A stretch of 64,000 nucleotides of DNA from Pedobacter punctiformis (lineage in GTDB: Bacteria; Bacteroidota; Bacteroidia; Sphingobacteriales; Sphingobacteriaceae): the NCBI RefSeq assembly GCF_027213715.1, contig NZ_JAPWGM010000005.1:1-64000 (forward strand). Direction: 5' to 3'. Position 1 is the first letter of the stretch; every line of letters begins with the position of its first letter. A model generated the notes under the pieces. It was not told the DNA's origin, did no database searches, and saw only the letters and a program-made list of their open reading frames with translations. Made by a program: the position numbers and the translations under genes. Shown here in pieces: positions 20,201 to 28,052 of the stretch.

Positions 20201-20434
20201 AGTTTTATAGGGAAGCGTACTGATTTGCCGTTCTTCTTTTTTTACACCATCAGTCCCGAATTTGACCAGATCCTTATCATATACAAATATCATTTGGAGT
20301 AGATCTGCAATAATGGATTTCCCTACACCATTGGAGCCAACAAAATCTGTTCTTGTCGGATGAAAGAGATAATCGTGTATATAATGCTTCAGAACACCTA
20401 CGGTGGATAAGGAGTAGATTCTTGGATAACTCAT
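17273..20434 (-). CDS. jetC: Wadjet JetC-like SMC/MukB-type ATPase
   Basis: A 1053-residue SMC-like ATPase. Walker A is FVGSNGVGKSIIADLLQMIF near residues 31-50; the C-terminal head has a signature-like STGETYSAIALL near 938 and Walker B RFIILEELGSLDN near 966. Between them are long charged, heptad-rich segments (about 240-480 and 590-760) separated by a hinge-like middle, the expected coiled-coil arms. The length is as for MukB-like JetC and shorter than E. coli MukB. It overlaps the genes on both sides by 4 bases. As part of JetABC it should be the loop-extruding motor that recognises small circular DNA; cellular condensin of MksB type is the alternative, but the JetD neighbour favours Wadjet. 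Confidence 0.82.
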   Translation of the reverse strand: MSYPRIYSLSTVGVLKHYIHDYLFHPTRTDFVGSNGVGKSIIADLLQMIFVYDKDLVKFGTDGVKKEERQISTLPYKTKCAYCFLNIEVDSGKFITIGIQINSQKGKRIIPFVITKQADINLKINELALEKEGLIFAKDLLKEKESGDKEIADIQDLATFLYEKHRLRLNFFGNNESVNTYYKFLYDKNILPLNLSQDKNLKAFAKVIQSFSKAKTLNLSGNQASRNLKEFLFEESDEDILANFQKEQSELEKILREYESLNKDIQNLSNKQKRLTSLRELEQSHKTKFKSFKEAELQNAYIELKQLQDNEAEGKAAIATHEIELDELRTAIENLPAEEKSIKQGYEEADANFNMFNRYEELTKSIEKLGEGINELKMFILPEIDDSWRDRLQKIDILSRDNEDIKKEIAFAKPYLEKYKTLKNIVQTRKEQLEILDELKSSLKKEKAAKEKLLSLLRDKDENGLLYWYIKNLPVLNNEQLQAVLYYATTSVSEIANPDNSAQYVNPDELIKDFKANSSLKGLWIKLGALHQFIQFNPDAALLGDRENLEQSVQQLIHKLNTETSSINSRIEALKHITDGKPYDTTLFDQSFDISLVENSNIEKLKNAAACTLQIDEKIAQLQAQKKREEEELLEIKNRFKVEYDEPEVVKRELLKVRKECDQKRVQFYQEKGAKQTKLDSLESKIQRDKRDLQTIIDNLTKKQVAFNTLNSAYYEYFQENVEDFPLTSKDIEALGRNYNELWEEYKTAFIGISNSFEETSNEKNPAVQLAIKDQDFSFRVLEEELLGSKIKSTDDIASALQEANQTRTTIANGIRDNMIKIFSKTTERYDKYDDQVKRINAFFVDRKISGKFYFKLEFDGDKEIKIDYIKQMAYEVRNTATKGELQFGQSIVDFIEDFFRKQAKIKNKIPIDKLLNPKTYFELSAKLTDQFGTEVPGSTGETYSAIALLGIARLSAVQKEKRNGLRFIILEELGSLDNTNFNTFPAIAEEFQYQIITMAPHTFNIGLSDEWYAHHLIKGKEDDNINYRPSASYFKTKDSNEDLNIYINKIAK

Positions 20435-21105
20435 GGCGCTTCATCATTTTTAAGTTGCTGGCTAAATGACCCAAAATCCTGAAGCTCCTCCTGGTACAGT
20501 TTGGCCAAACGGTGAATAGCCGGTCTTATTTCAAAAACTAGGTCTTCATTCCTTCCCGATTGTTTTTCTACCCAGCCTAATCTATCAAAATTCTCAATCG
20601 TTTTGCTGAATTTTGTATGCACTTCATTCCATTCCTTCTCGTCATAAGATGCTCTGATGTCATTGAACAAAATCCGTTTGTATGCTTCCTGATGGTCACT
20701 CTCTAATATTTGTGTTTTGATGTCATTCCAGTAAATAACCTTTTCTTCGTCGAAATACTTTTGGTAGTACATATCCAAAAGCGTCAACCCAATCAGTGTT
20801 TGTAATTCAGTAAGTTCCTTATTACGGCTTGCATCGCTTAATTTCCCTTTACCGTTTTCCGTGAAGTCGAGATAATAATACCGGCTTCCATCAGAGATGT
20901 CGGCAACGAGATTAAGCCTGTACAGATTGCTGTAAAAACTGCTCCACTGCGGCTCATAGCTTTCCAATACGGTATATTCTACATAATACTTGTGGTCAAT
21001 ATGTTTGCCCGACAACAACAGCATATTGATGTCTGCAAAATGCTTTTCAATACGCTCCTCTGCCAGAAAAGAATAATCGCTTATTTCATAATTCTCGTTT
21101 TCCAT
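20431..21105 (-). CDS. jetB: Wadjet JetB-like (MukE/MksE-type) KITE subunit
   Basis: A 224-residue acidic protein placed between the kleisin-like and SMC genes, which is the fixed position of JetB. Primary motifs are weak, as usual in this family: an N-terminal helical segment (FLAEERIEKHFADINMLLL), a winged-helix-like middle (YRLNLVADISDGSRYYYLDF) and a second one near the C-terminus (FSKTIENFDRLGWVEK). MukE/JetB dimers bind the kleisin and the DNA in SMC complexes of the MukBEF class. It overlaps jetA by 25 bases and jetC by 4 bases. The call rests mainly on gene order and length. Confidence 0.7.
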   Translation of the reverse strand: MENENYEISDYSFLAEERIEKHFADINMLLLSGKHIDHKYYVEYTVLESYEPQWSSFYSNLYRLNLVADISDGSRYYYLDFTENGKGKLSDASRNKELTELQTLIGLTLLDMYYQKYFDEEKVIYWNDIKTQILESDHQEAYKRILFNDIRASYDEKEWNEVHTKFSKTIENFDRLGWVEKQSGRNEDLVFEIRPAIHRLAKLYQEELQDFGSFSQQLKNDEAP

Positions 21106-22439
21106 AACGATAGGTCTTGTTGGGATAAGGAAATAATTTTTTGTTCTACATCGATGAATACATTGCTATTCTCCGAAGTATAGGCTGTCATACGGGAAGC
21201 TACCTGATAAGCAATGGACAGGTCTTTTTCTTCATCCACGATACTATTCATAAGTTCATCAACAGACAATAGCCCTTTGCCTTCCAGAATATCTTTAGCC
21301 TTATCTACCCATTGATTGATGATTTGCTGGCGGTTGATTTCTTTTGCTATTTTCTGCTTTTCATTACGTTCATAGGTTTCATCAGCCTCAATATTTACAA
21401 TGATATTGGGTTTTGGAAGTTCAAACTCGTAATATCTTGGGTACAACATTCGGACAGGCTCATATACCACTTGCTTTAATGGAAAATTGTTGCTGAACCT
21501 GATACCTTCGGCAGTATATTGTGAACTTTCCAAGATTGTCCTATGCAGTTTTTTTAGTTGTAACCTAAAAAAGGCTCGTGCAGAAAACTGCTCCTGCAGC
21601 TCCGTTAGTTTTTCACTGGCGTGGTTGATTTGTCTACGGATAATGTGTACTTTTTGGTCTACCGAATTGAAAAATTCCCTGATATCCGTATATATTTCCT
21701 GAGCCCTTTCCCAATCGCTTTTACTTTTCTGTACATTGTCTGTATCAAATTTTCCATCATCTTCCATCTTTCTATAAAAGTGATCCACCACATTTAGCAG
21801 GTCACCAAGAAATTTATCCTTGGAGATGATGGCCTCCGTAATATCTTCTGCTCTTTCTCCGAACTTTCTAAAGACAATAGTAAAATCCCTTACTAAAGAA
21901 GTGGCACTTTGCTCGTCTTCTTTTCGGAGAATATCGTTTAGCTCTTTGTAAGCCTCCCGTAATTCATCCTCCAATGATTCTAAATGATCGGTAATAATTT
22001 TCTTTGAACCTTGAATAAATATTCTCCCGAATTTTCGTTCCAATTCTTCAATAGTCTTGATTTCGCCATGATGTATGGTGAATGAGTCTTGAACACTTTT
22101 TTTAAGCGGATGATTTTTATAGGGATTTTCTAATTTGCTGACCATTAAATCTACCACATTTTTGGCGTAGTCTGTCAGATAATATTTCCAGGGCTCATCG
22201 GGATGGCTTCGCAGGAAATAGTGAAATAGGTTGTCTTTAATATTGCTCCATTGCCGAACGGAATCCAGGTTAAAATCAACGGCTATATCTTTCAGGATTT
22301 CATTAATCTCTTTTTGTGTAAAGTATTCTTCGATTTCTCGATTTTTGAGTTTTTCATAAAGAGCAATAATCAAATAGCCTCCGTCATATTTTGAGGGAAG
22401 GAGAAGGTCATATTTAGAATATAGTTGTTGTTCTTTCAA
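21081..22439 (-). CDS. jetA: Wadjet JetA-like (MukF/MksF-type) kleisin subunit
   Basis: A 452-residue protein at the head of the operon. It is mostly helical with a winged-helix-like N-terminus (about 1-100, ending WKYYLTDYAKNVVDLM), a coiled-coil-prone centre (about 150-290, many E/K heptads) and a C-terminal winged-helix-like part (SVDELMNSIVDEEKDLSIAYQ), which is the layout of MukF/JetA kleisins that bridge SMC heads. The start appears to be TTG: no in-frame ATG or GTG gives a better beginning, and the next Met is over 90 residues in. A 385-base region with a large palindrome lies upstream. Assignment is from architecture and from the jetBCD genes that follow. Confidence 0.7.
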   Translation of the reverse strand: MKEQQLYSKYDLLLPSKYDGGYLIIALYEKLKNREIEEYFTQKEINEILKDIAVDFNLDSVRQWSNIKDNLFHYFLRSHPDEPWKYYLTDYAKNVVDLMVSKLENPYKNHPLKKSVQDSFTIHHGEIKTIEELERKFGRIFIQGSKKIITDHLESLEDELREAYKELNDILRKEDEQSATSLVRDFTIVFRKFGERAEDITEAIISKDKFLGDLLNVVDHFYRKMEDDGKFDTDNVQKSKSDWERAQEIYTDIREFFNSVDQKVHIIRRQINHASEKLTELQEQFSARAFFRLQLKKLHRTILESSQYTAEGIRFSNNFPLKQVVYEPVRMLYPRYYEFELPKPNIIVNIEADETYERNEKQKIAKEINRQQIINQWVDKAKDILEGKGLLSVDELMNSIVDEEKDLSIAYQVASRMTAYTSENSNVFIDVEQKIISLSQQDLSLWKTRIMK

Positions 22440-22824
22440 AAAATCAATTGTAAATTTTACCCAACAGATGCATTCTTTATTCTTTTAACACATTTTCCAA
22501 TTAGAACTATAAAACGCTTTTTTAAAATTGCTTTTGGTTATTCTCTACTTATACATTTTTTTGAAGACAACATAAGATTGAGAACGATCATTTTCATGTT
22601 TTATTAATTTTTTTACTAAAATTATTTTGTATATGTATACAAAATAATTTTCATGGTAAGATAAAAATAACTAAAATTATTATGGCACACAACAATGTGA
22701 ATAATTGAATTATTTAAGTAAATTAAATTCTACAATTATAATGAATAAGAATAATCGTTTTACTAATTATATAAATAACGAGATTTAATAAATGATGCCC
22801 ATTAAAATGGGTAGAGAAGATTTC
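22440..22824. other. Intergenic control region between recombinase and defence operon
   Basis: 385 bases of very AT-rich DNA between the stop of the serine recombinase and the TTG start of jetA. No supported gene. It must contain the promoter of the six-gene operon; the one conspicuous element is the palindrome at 22621-22648. Confidence 0.5.
22621..22648. promoter_or_regulatory. 28-bp palindrome upstream of jetA, candidate operator or recombination site
   Basis: ATTATTTTGTATA and TATACAAAATAAT are perfect 13-base complements around a central TG. It lies about 180 bases before jetA and about 180 bases after the recombinase stop. The size fits a dimeric repressor operator or a serine-recombinase core; neither can be proved from sequence. 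Confidence 0.55.
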
Positions 22825-24258
22825 TTATTTAATATTATAAATATTGTCTTGAGATGTGTAGAACCTTCCCTTTTCATATACCAGATCATGTAGAAGTAGC
22901 CGATTAAGAAGGCTATGTTTTTGAGCTAGGGGAGCTATTTTATAGATATCTTTTAATGATTTTATCCTGGAAAGTAGTGAGTGAAGTGCAATCCATTTTT
23001 CCGATTCCTTAATGGACTCCTGCCTACTGGAGAGAAGAATTTCTTTATCGGTTAGCAGCTTTTGATATAGCCTGTTAAATGTCTCACTATCAATTTCTTT
23101 GTTTAGGATCAGTTCGTCCAATGCACCCTGCTTCTTCTCGATTGCTGATATCTGCCTATTTCTCGAAGCAATGATTTCTTTCTGGTCCTGCACTGTTTTC
23201 CGTAGAAGAGATTCCGCTTTTTCTGCAATCACATTTAATTGTAATTCAGAAAACTTGAATGTATCCAGCAATTCCTCAAATTGGTTGTGAAGCTTATCTC
23301 CGTTATAGTTCGCTCCCGTATGTAAGGTACAACGGTAATAAGGGTAGTATTTACTTTTGCCTTTGGAATATGCTGCAGTCATATTCCTTCCGCACCAACA
23401 CTTTAATATACCCCGTAGGGGAAAAAGTTCTTTCGGTCTGGATTTGGATACCTTCGGCCTATCGCTTCGCTTTTTAATGAGCCAATAATCACTTTCCTTG
23501 ATGATTGGTTGATGAATTCCTTTAACATACCTTTCCTTTTGGTTTCTTGTTGCAGGTATTTTAATCAAACCGGCATAGATAGGATTGTAAAGCACGCTCT
23601 GTATCGCGCAGTGTCCTGATCTATTAAATCCCTGTTTTTGTGCAAGCTTATAGATTGTCTGTATGGGTATCCCCGACAGATAATTACGGAATATAGTCTG
23701 AATGATTTCTGCTTTATCTTCATCTATTACTAATACTGTCTTATTATTTCGGTCTTTTGCATTAATATATCCAAAAGGTGCTTTTCCTACATGACGGCCA
23801 GACAATCGTGCATAATTAATATTTTCTTTAGTTCTTTTCCTGATTTGAAGAAGTTCCTGGTTCGCCATTAAATAGGCAAATGCTCTTTTCAGGAATACGG
23901 AAGGGTCATTGACATCAATATCAATATTTTCATCGATAGCCAAAACTTTTAGCCTAAACTGTTCCTCCAGTTTTTTGATCCTCGAAAAGGCTTCTGTAAA
24001 GTCACGGCTGAACCGATCATGGCTGGCGACAATCAGATAGGAGACTTTGGGATTATGCTTTTTTATGAATGCTTCTAAAGCTTTGTAATCGGGACGATCA
24101 AATGTATCACTACGTTCGCCGTTATCAGTAAAAAGAGCTAAAAGCTGAAGATTGTTCCTACTGCAGTAATTTTGTATTACTTCTTCTTGGAACTCCAGGG
24201 AATAACGGGATTGATCCCTGGCGCTTATTCTTCTATATCCTATCGCAAAATTTTTCAT
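22825..24258 (-). CDS. Large serine recombinase (site-specific integrase)
   Basis: A 477-residue recombinase. The resolvase-type catalytic domain (about 1-150) has GYRRISARDQSRYSLEFQE with the nucleophile Ser12 and the arginine motif SHDRFSRDFTEAF. Next come a recombinase domain (about 155-275, GKAPFGYIN), a zinc-ribbon segment (about 285-330, GILKCWCGRNM then a YYRC) and a C-terminal coiled coil (about 345-420, QKEIIASRNRQISAIEKKQ). Large serine recombinases integrate and excise phages and genomic islands without a tRNA-derived long duplication. Its place next to the right boundary suggests that it mobilised all or part of the defence island. Same strand as the defence operon, with a 385-base gap. 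Confidence 0.9.
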   Translation of the reverse strand: MKNFAIGYRRISARDQSRYSLEFQEEVIQNYCSRNNLQLLALFTDNGERSDTFDRPDYKALEAFIKKHNPKVSYLIVASHDRFSRDFTEAFSRIKKLEEQFRLKVLAIDENIDIDVNDPSVFLKRAFAYLMANQELLQIRKRTKENINYARLSGRHVGKAPFGYINAKDRNNKTVLVIDEDKAEIIQTIFRNYLSGIPIQTIYKLAQKQGFNRSGHCAIQSVLYNPIYAGLIKIPATRNQKERYVKGIHQPIIKESDYWLIKKRSDRPKVSKSRPKELFPLRGILKCWCGRNMTAAYSKGKSKYYPYYRCTLHTGANYNGDKLHNQFEELLDTFKFSELQLNVIAEKAESLLRKTVQDQKEIIASRNRQISAIEKKQGALDELILNKEIDSETFNRLYQKLLTDKEILLSSRQESIKESEKWIALHSLLSRIKSLKDIYKIAPLAQKHSLLNRLLLHDLVYEKGRFYTSQDNIYNIK

Positions 24259-24353
24259 TTTCGATATTCTGGTATTATTATCCTAAGCAATAAATTACAT
24301 CAGGATAAAAATAACATTTCATAGTTAATTCAATATAAAGAACCTAAGTCATT

Positions 24354-24370
24354 CACATTAAATTAATGTG
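24354..24370. promoter_or_regulatory. 17-bp palindrome between recombinase and small divergent frame
   Basis: CACATTAA-A-TTAATGTG is a perfect inverted repeat about 95 bases upstream of the recombinase start. It is a candidate operator controlling the recombinase and/or the small rightward gene. Confidence 0.45.
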
Positions 24371-24421
24371 TGCATTGTACTTTTAGTAGTAGAAAAAGAG
24401 GGAACATATACAGGAAACAAT

Positions 24422-24538
24422 ATGCAGGACAAGGAACGGAATAATGATATTATAAATGCTGAATTCGATAATGAAATTCTGGAATTAATTGCCCAGATTG
24501 TTGTTGAATATCTGCTTGAAAATAAAGAAGGCAGGTGA
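24422..24538 (+). CDS. Possible 38-residue acidic protein next to recombinase
   Basis: ATG to TGA gives 38 residues (begins MQDKERNNDIINAEFDN, ends EYLLENKEGR), acidic and amphipathic-helical (EILELIAQIVVEYLLE). A purine-rich AGGAAAC stretch lies just upstream. It diverges from the recombinase, the usual place of a small regulator or directionality factor of mobile elements. No family recognised; it may be chance. Confidence 0.35.
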   Translation: MQDKERNNDIINAEFDNEILELIAQIVVEYLLENKEGR

Positions 24539-24676
24539 TAAAACATGATTTTTCACAACTGTCTGATTATCAGCGGGTGTTCAAAGCAACCCCTGTATCG
24601 GAATCGAACACTAAAAAACTGATTTTCAATTATTTAGATATTTAACCCAGCTAAATCCTTTAGTAACGCAAAACAC

Positions 24677-24707
24677 AAACGGCTAACTATCAAATAGTTA
24701 GCCGTTT
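24677..24707. terminator. Hairpin terminator of the right tRNA operon
   Basis: AAACGGCTAACTA and TAGTTAGCCGTTT form a perfect 13-bp stem with loop TCAAA. It ends the leftward tRNA operon and is followed by a T-rich tract on the plus strand as well, so it may work in both directions. Confidence 0.8.
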
Positions 24708-24721
24708 ATTTTAAATTATTG

Positions 24722-24793
24722 TAGCCCGTAGGGGAATCGAACCCCTGTTTCCAGAATGAAAATCTGGCGTCCTCACCCCTAGACGAACGGGCC
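24722..24793 (-). tRNA. tRNA-Glu (anticodon TTC), second copy
   Basis: Identical in sequence to the copy at the left end of the island: 72 bases, loop TTTTCAT, no encoded CCA, G1-U72 wobble. Confidence 0.95.
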
Positions 24794-24822
24794 ATTAAAT
24801 GTAGAGTGTCTTTCAACTCTTT

Positions 24823-24898
<76 letters not shown>

Positions 24899-24958
24899 CT
24901 CTATACAACTCGTTTTTAGCCTTTGTTAAATCCTTAACTCTGTTTCCGAATTGGAATG

Positions 24959-24990
24959 CAAAGATATAATTCGTTTCTTTGTACTGCAAA
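24959..24990 (-). promoter_or_regulatory. Bacteroidota-type promoter of the right tRNA operon
   Basis: Minus-strand TTTG, 20 bases, then TATCTTTG. Same architecture as the left copy but different flanks. It lies between the divergent tRNA operon and era. Confidence 0.65.
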
Positions 24991-25011
24991 TTTTTTTTTA
25001 AAAATATTTTA

Positions 25012-25914
25012 ATGGCGCATAAAGCAGGTTTTGTAAGTATAATAGGTAAGCCAAACGTTGGTAAATCTACCCTCATGAATGTGCTTGTAGGAGAGCGGCT
25101 TAGCATCATAACACCTAAGGCTCAAACCACAAGACACCGCATTTTGGGGATCGTAAATGAAGAGGATTATCAGATCGTTTTTTCGGATACCCCGGGTATA
25201 ATTAAGCCAAAATACTCTTTACAAGAGAGCATGATGAGCTTTGTTAACGGATCTTTGACTGACGCGGACGTACTTTTATTTGTAACTGATATTAATGAGC
25301 AACACGATGAAGAGGATGTTTTGGAGAAGTTATTAAATCGTGATATTCCAACAATTGTACTGATTAATAAAATAGATAAGGCTTTACAGGAACAGGTTGA
25401 TGAGAAAATCGCTTACTGGCAGGAGAAATTAAATCCGGTTGCTATTTATGCAATATCCGCCCTTCACAAACATAATGTAGATGGGCTGCTTGATAAAGTT
25501 TTAAGTATGCTGCCTGAGCATCCGCCATATTACGATAAAGAAGATTATACGGATCGTTCTGAACGTTTCTTCGTTTCTGAAATTATCCGGGAGAAAATAT
25601 TCCTGAATTATCAGAAAGAAATCCCTTACAGTACCGAAGTTATTGTAAAGAGCTTTAAAGAAGAAGAACTCCGTTCGGGAAAACCTGGCGATTTAATGAT
25701 TAGAATTACAGCTGAAATTGTGGTTGAACGCGATTCTCAAAAAAACATTCTGATTGGAACTGCTGGTAAAATGCTTAAAAAAGTAGGCACAGAAGCCAGG
25801 CTGGAAATTGAAAAGTTTTTAGGCAATAAAGTGTTTCTCGAAATGTTTGTTAAAGTAATTCCCGATTGGAGAAGCAAGAAGAATTACTTAAAAAGCTTTG
25901 GTTACGATAATTAA
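25012..25914 (+). CDS. era: GTPase Era
   Basis: A 300-residue GTPase. G1 is [13 protein letters not shown]3 DTPGI, G4 NKID, and the effector loop TTRHRI follows; the C-terminal half is the KH domain (VIVKSFKEEELRSGKPGDL, then LRIEKFLG-like end). Era binds 16S rRNA 3' end and assists 30S maturation. The ATG giving MAHKAGFVSIIGKPN is chosen; an upstream TTG would add 11 residues that are not family-like. It is the first core gene right of the island, followed by der in the same direction. Confidence 0.96.
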   Translation: MAHKAGFVSIIGKPNVGKSTLMNVLVGERLSIITPKAQTTRHRILGIVNEEDYQIVFSDTPGIIKPKYSLQESMMSFVNGSLTDADVLLFVTDINEQHDEEDVLEKLLNRDIPTIVLINKIDKALQEQVDEKIAYWQEKLNPVAIYAISALHKHNVDGLLDKVLSMLPEHPPYYDKEDYTDRSERFFVSEIIREKIFLNYQKEIPYSTEVIVKSFKEEELRSGKPGDLMIRITAEIVVERDSQKNILIGTAGKMLKKVGTEARLEIEKFLGNKVFLEMFVKVIPDWRSKKNYLKSFGYDN

Positions 25915-26030
25915 GCGTAAATTTGCAAAAAAACAGATGAATGGCTACAACGGTGCCTTCATTATTTAAAAATTAATTAATACACACAGTATAACGTTTC
26001 AACACAGTAACGTTCCAACAATACCAATCC

Positions 26031-27332
26031 ATGAGTAATATTATCGCCATTGTAGGCAGGCCGAATGTCGGCAAATCGACCCTTTTTAACAGATTAACCG
26101 AAAGCCGTAAAGCTATTGTAGATGATATGAGCGGAGTAACCCGCGACAGGCATTATGGTGTTGGTGAGTGGACAGACAGACAATTTACAGTAATTGATAC
26201 TGGTGGTTACGTAGCCAATTCAGAAGATGTTTATGAAGCCGCAATCCGTGAGCAGGTTATGATTGCCATTGAAGAAGCCAGCGTATTAATCTTTATGGTT
26301 GATGTAACAACAGGCATCACAGATTTAGACGATGATATTGCGCAGGTGCTTCGCCGCAGTAACAAACCTGTTTTTGTAACCGCAAATAAAGTTGATAATA
26401 CAGCATTACACAGCGAAATCAGTACTTTTTATGGTTTCGGCTTAGGGGAGGTTTATCCATTGTCATCCATGACGGGATCCGGAACAGGTGAATTATTGGA
26501 TGAAATAATTAAACATTTTGAAGATATTCCTGAAGAGGAAAATGCTTTACCTAAAATTACCATTGCAGGTCGTCCAAACGTTGGTAAATCATCTTTAGTT
26601 AATGCTTTAGTTGGTAAAGAGCGCAATATCGTAACGGCCAACGCTGGTACCACCCGCGATTCAATAAAAATTCATTACAATCAGTTTGGTCACGAGTTTA
26701 TGCTGATCGATACGGCAGGACTGCGTAAAAAAACCAAGGTTAAAGAAAATCTTGAGTTTTATTCAGTTATGCGTACCATCAAAGCTTTGGAAGAAGCGGA
26801 TGTCGTTGTTTTAATGATCGATGCGCAGGAAGGAATTGAAAGTCAGGACATTAATATTTTCCACCTGGCCGAAAAGAACAAAAAAGGTATTGTTATTTTG
26901 GTTAATAAATGGGATTTGATTGAAAAAAATACGCAAACCATGAAAGCTTTTGAAGAGCAGATTCAGGAGCGTATCCGTCCTTTTACTGATGTACCAATTA
27001 TATTTACTTCGGTATTAAATAAACAACGCATTTTCAAAGCGATTGAAGCGGCGCTGGATGTTTATAAAAACCGTAGCAAGAAAATCCCTACATCAAAATT
27101 AAATGATGTAATGTTGCCATTGATTGAGAAATTTCCACCACCGGCATTAAAAGGTAAACACATTAAAATTAAATACATCACTCAAATTAATGCGACTTCG
27201 CCAATGTTTGCGTTTTTCTGCAACTTGCCTCAGTACATTAAAGATCCGTATAAACGTTTTATTGAGAATAAATTAAGAGAAAACTTTGATTTCTCCGGAT
27301 CTCCGATTCAAATTTTCTTCAGACAGAAATAG
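26031..27332 (+). CDS. der: Double-domain GTPase Der (EngA)
   Basis: A 433-residue protein with two tandem GTPase domains: [12 protein letters not shown] near residue 8 and [12 protein letters not shown] near 180, each with DT.G (G3) and N/TKxD (G4: ANKVDN, VNKWDL), then a C-terminal KH-like domain ([17 protein letters not shown]). Der acts in 50S subunit assembly. It follows era after about 115 bases and ends at a strong hairpin terminator. Confidence 0.97.
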   Translation: MSNIIAIVGRPNVGKSTLFNRLTESRKAIVDDMSGVTRDRHYGVGEWTDRQFTVIDTGGYVANSEDVYEAAIREQVMIAIEEASVLIFMVDVTTGITDLDDDIAQVLRRSNKPVFVTANKVDNTALHSEISTFYGFGLGEVYPLSSMTGSGTGELLDEIIKHFEDIPEEENALPKITIAGRPNVGKSSLVNALVGKERNIVTANAGTTRDSIKIHYNQFGHEFMLIDTAGLRKKTKVKENLEFYSVMRTIKALEEADVVVLMIDAQEGIESQDINIFHLAEKNKKGIVILVNKWDLIEKNTQTMKAFEEQIQERIRPFTDVPIIFTSVLNKQRIFKAIEAALDVYKNRSKKIPTSKLNDVMLPLIEKFPPPALKGKHIKIKYITQINATSPMFAFFCNLPQYIKDPYKRFIENKLRENFDFSGSPIQIFFRQK

Positions 27333-27348
27333 GATAATTTTTAAAATT

Positions 27349-27447
27349 ATTAGAAAAGCAGGGTTAGCATTCCATCGGGAATAGCGGTCCTGCTTTTTGC
27401 TTTTAGTCCCGATAGAAAAAATTGGGAGCTAACGCTTCAATCAGGTT
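27349..27447 (-). repeat. Dispersed intergenic repeat, copy A
   Basis: Read leftward it runs AACCTGATTGAAGCGTTAGC, then CGGGACTAAAAGC, GCAGGACC and CTGCTTTTC. The same word order occurs at 55268-55358 in the other orientation, with many substitutions. The end of the element forms the der terminator hairpin. Confidence 0.55.
27354..27398 (+). terminator. Terminator after der
   Basis: AAAAGCAGG pairs with CCTGCTTTTT around an internal stem-loop region, ending in a T run. It lies 22 bases after the der stop. Confidence 0.7.
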
Positions 27448-27524
27448 TATTTAACCTGAGCCGGTACTTAACTGGCCATCTTTTCTTTTGCCAAATATCT
27501 TTCAAAACAGTTAAAAATCATGGT

Positions 27525-27532
27525 TATCTTTG
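27525..27532 (+). promoter_or_regulatory. -7 promoter element of the GNAT gene
   Basis: TATCTTTG matches TAnnTTTG and ends only 4 bases before the ATG, implying a very short or absent 5' leader. Confidence 0.55.
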
Positions 27533-27536
27533 TCGC

Positions 27537-28052
27537 ATGCAAAACGAAGTTCAGGTTTTAAATAGCGAAGCTAAAGATATTGATGTCATTTTTGATTTTT
27601 ATGATATGGCAATCGAACACCAAAAAAAGGTTTTTAATAAACACTGGCAGGGCTTTAGCCGCGAAATGGTGACTACTGAAATTGCTGAAAACAGACAGTA
27701 TAAAATTTTAGTTGATGGACAGGTTGCAGCTATTTTTGCAGTAACTTTTGACGATGAGTTGATTTGGAAAGAAAGAGATCAGGATTCAATTTATATCCAC
27801 AGAATTGTAACACATCCGGATTTTAGAGGTTATTCTTTTGTAAAACAAATTGTTGAGTGGGCCAAAAAATACGCTGCAGAAAACGATCTTCAATATATCC
27901 GGATGGATACCTGGGCGGATAATGAAAAACTTTTAAAATACTATACCGGCTGCGGGTTTGATTTTGCAGGTACAGTAAGTCTGACTAAAACGGAAGGTTT
28001 GCCAAAACATTATGAAGGCATTAGCTTAAATCTTTTTGAGATCAAAGTTTAA
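27537..28052 (+). CDS. GNAT family N-acetyltransferase
   Basis: A 171-residue single-domain GNAT. The acetyl-CoA region is IYIHRIVTHPDFRGYSFVKQI (R/Q-x-x-G/A-like loop), followed by YIRMDTWADNEKLLKYYTGCGF, the usual motif B with a late Tyr. N-terminal part carries EHQKKVFNKHWQGFS. Substrate unknown: small molecule or protein amine. The gene stands alone after der, convergent with the metallo-beta-lactamase, their stops overlapping by 4 bases. Confidence 0.85.
   Translation: MQNEVQVLNSEAKDIDVIFDFYDMAIEHQKKVFNKHWQGFSREMVTTEIAENRQYKILVDGQVAAIFAVTFDDELIWKERDQDSIYIHRIVTHPDFRGYSFVKQIVEWAKKYAAENDLQYIRMDTWADNEKLLKYYTGCGFDFAGTVSLTKTEGLPKHYEGISLNLFEIKV

Larger units (their letters stand above)
24259..24676. 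other. Right end of the accessory island
   Basis: Mostly non-coding DNA between the recombinase and the right tRNA operon. It holds a 17-bp palindrome, a possible 38-residue gene, and a short stretch (24588-24607) carrying two words also found in the tRNA-Glu T arm (AACCCCTGT and GGAATCGAAC) in swapped order. An attachment site is expected around here but cannot be placed. Confidence 0.4.

Noticed and set aside
17273..22439. Reading the SMC genes as a housekeeping MksBEF condensin
   Set aside because: The JetD-type TOPRIM gene overlaps the SMC gene, the genes lie in a mobile island, and order A-B-C-D is that of Wadjet.
24358..24546. Minus-strand 62-codon frame near the right island end
   Set aside because: Low-complexity antisense of the better-looking 38-residue plus-strand frame.
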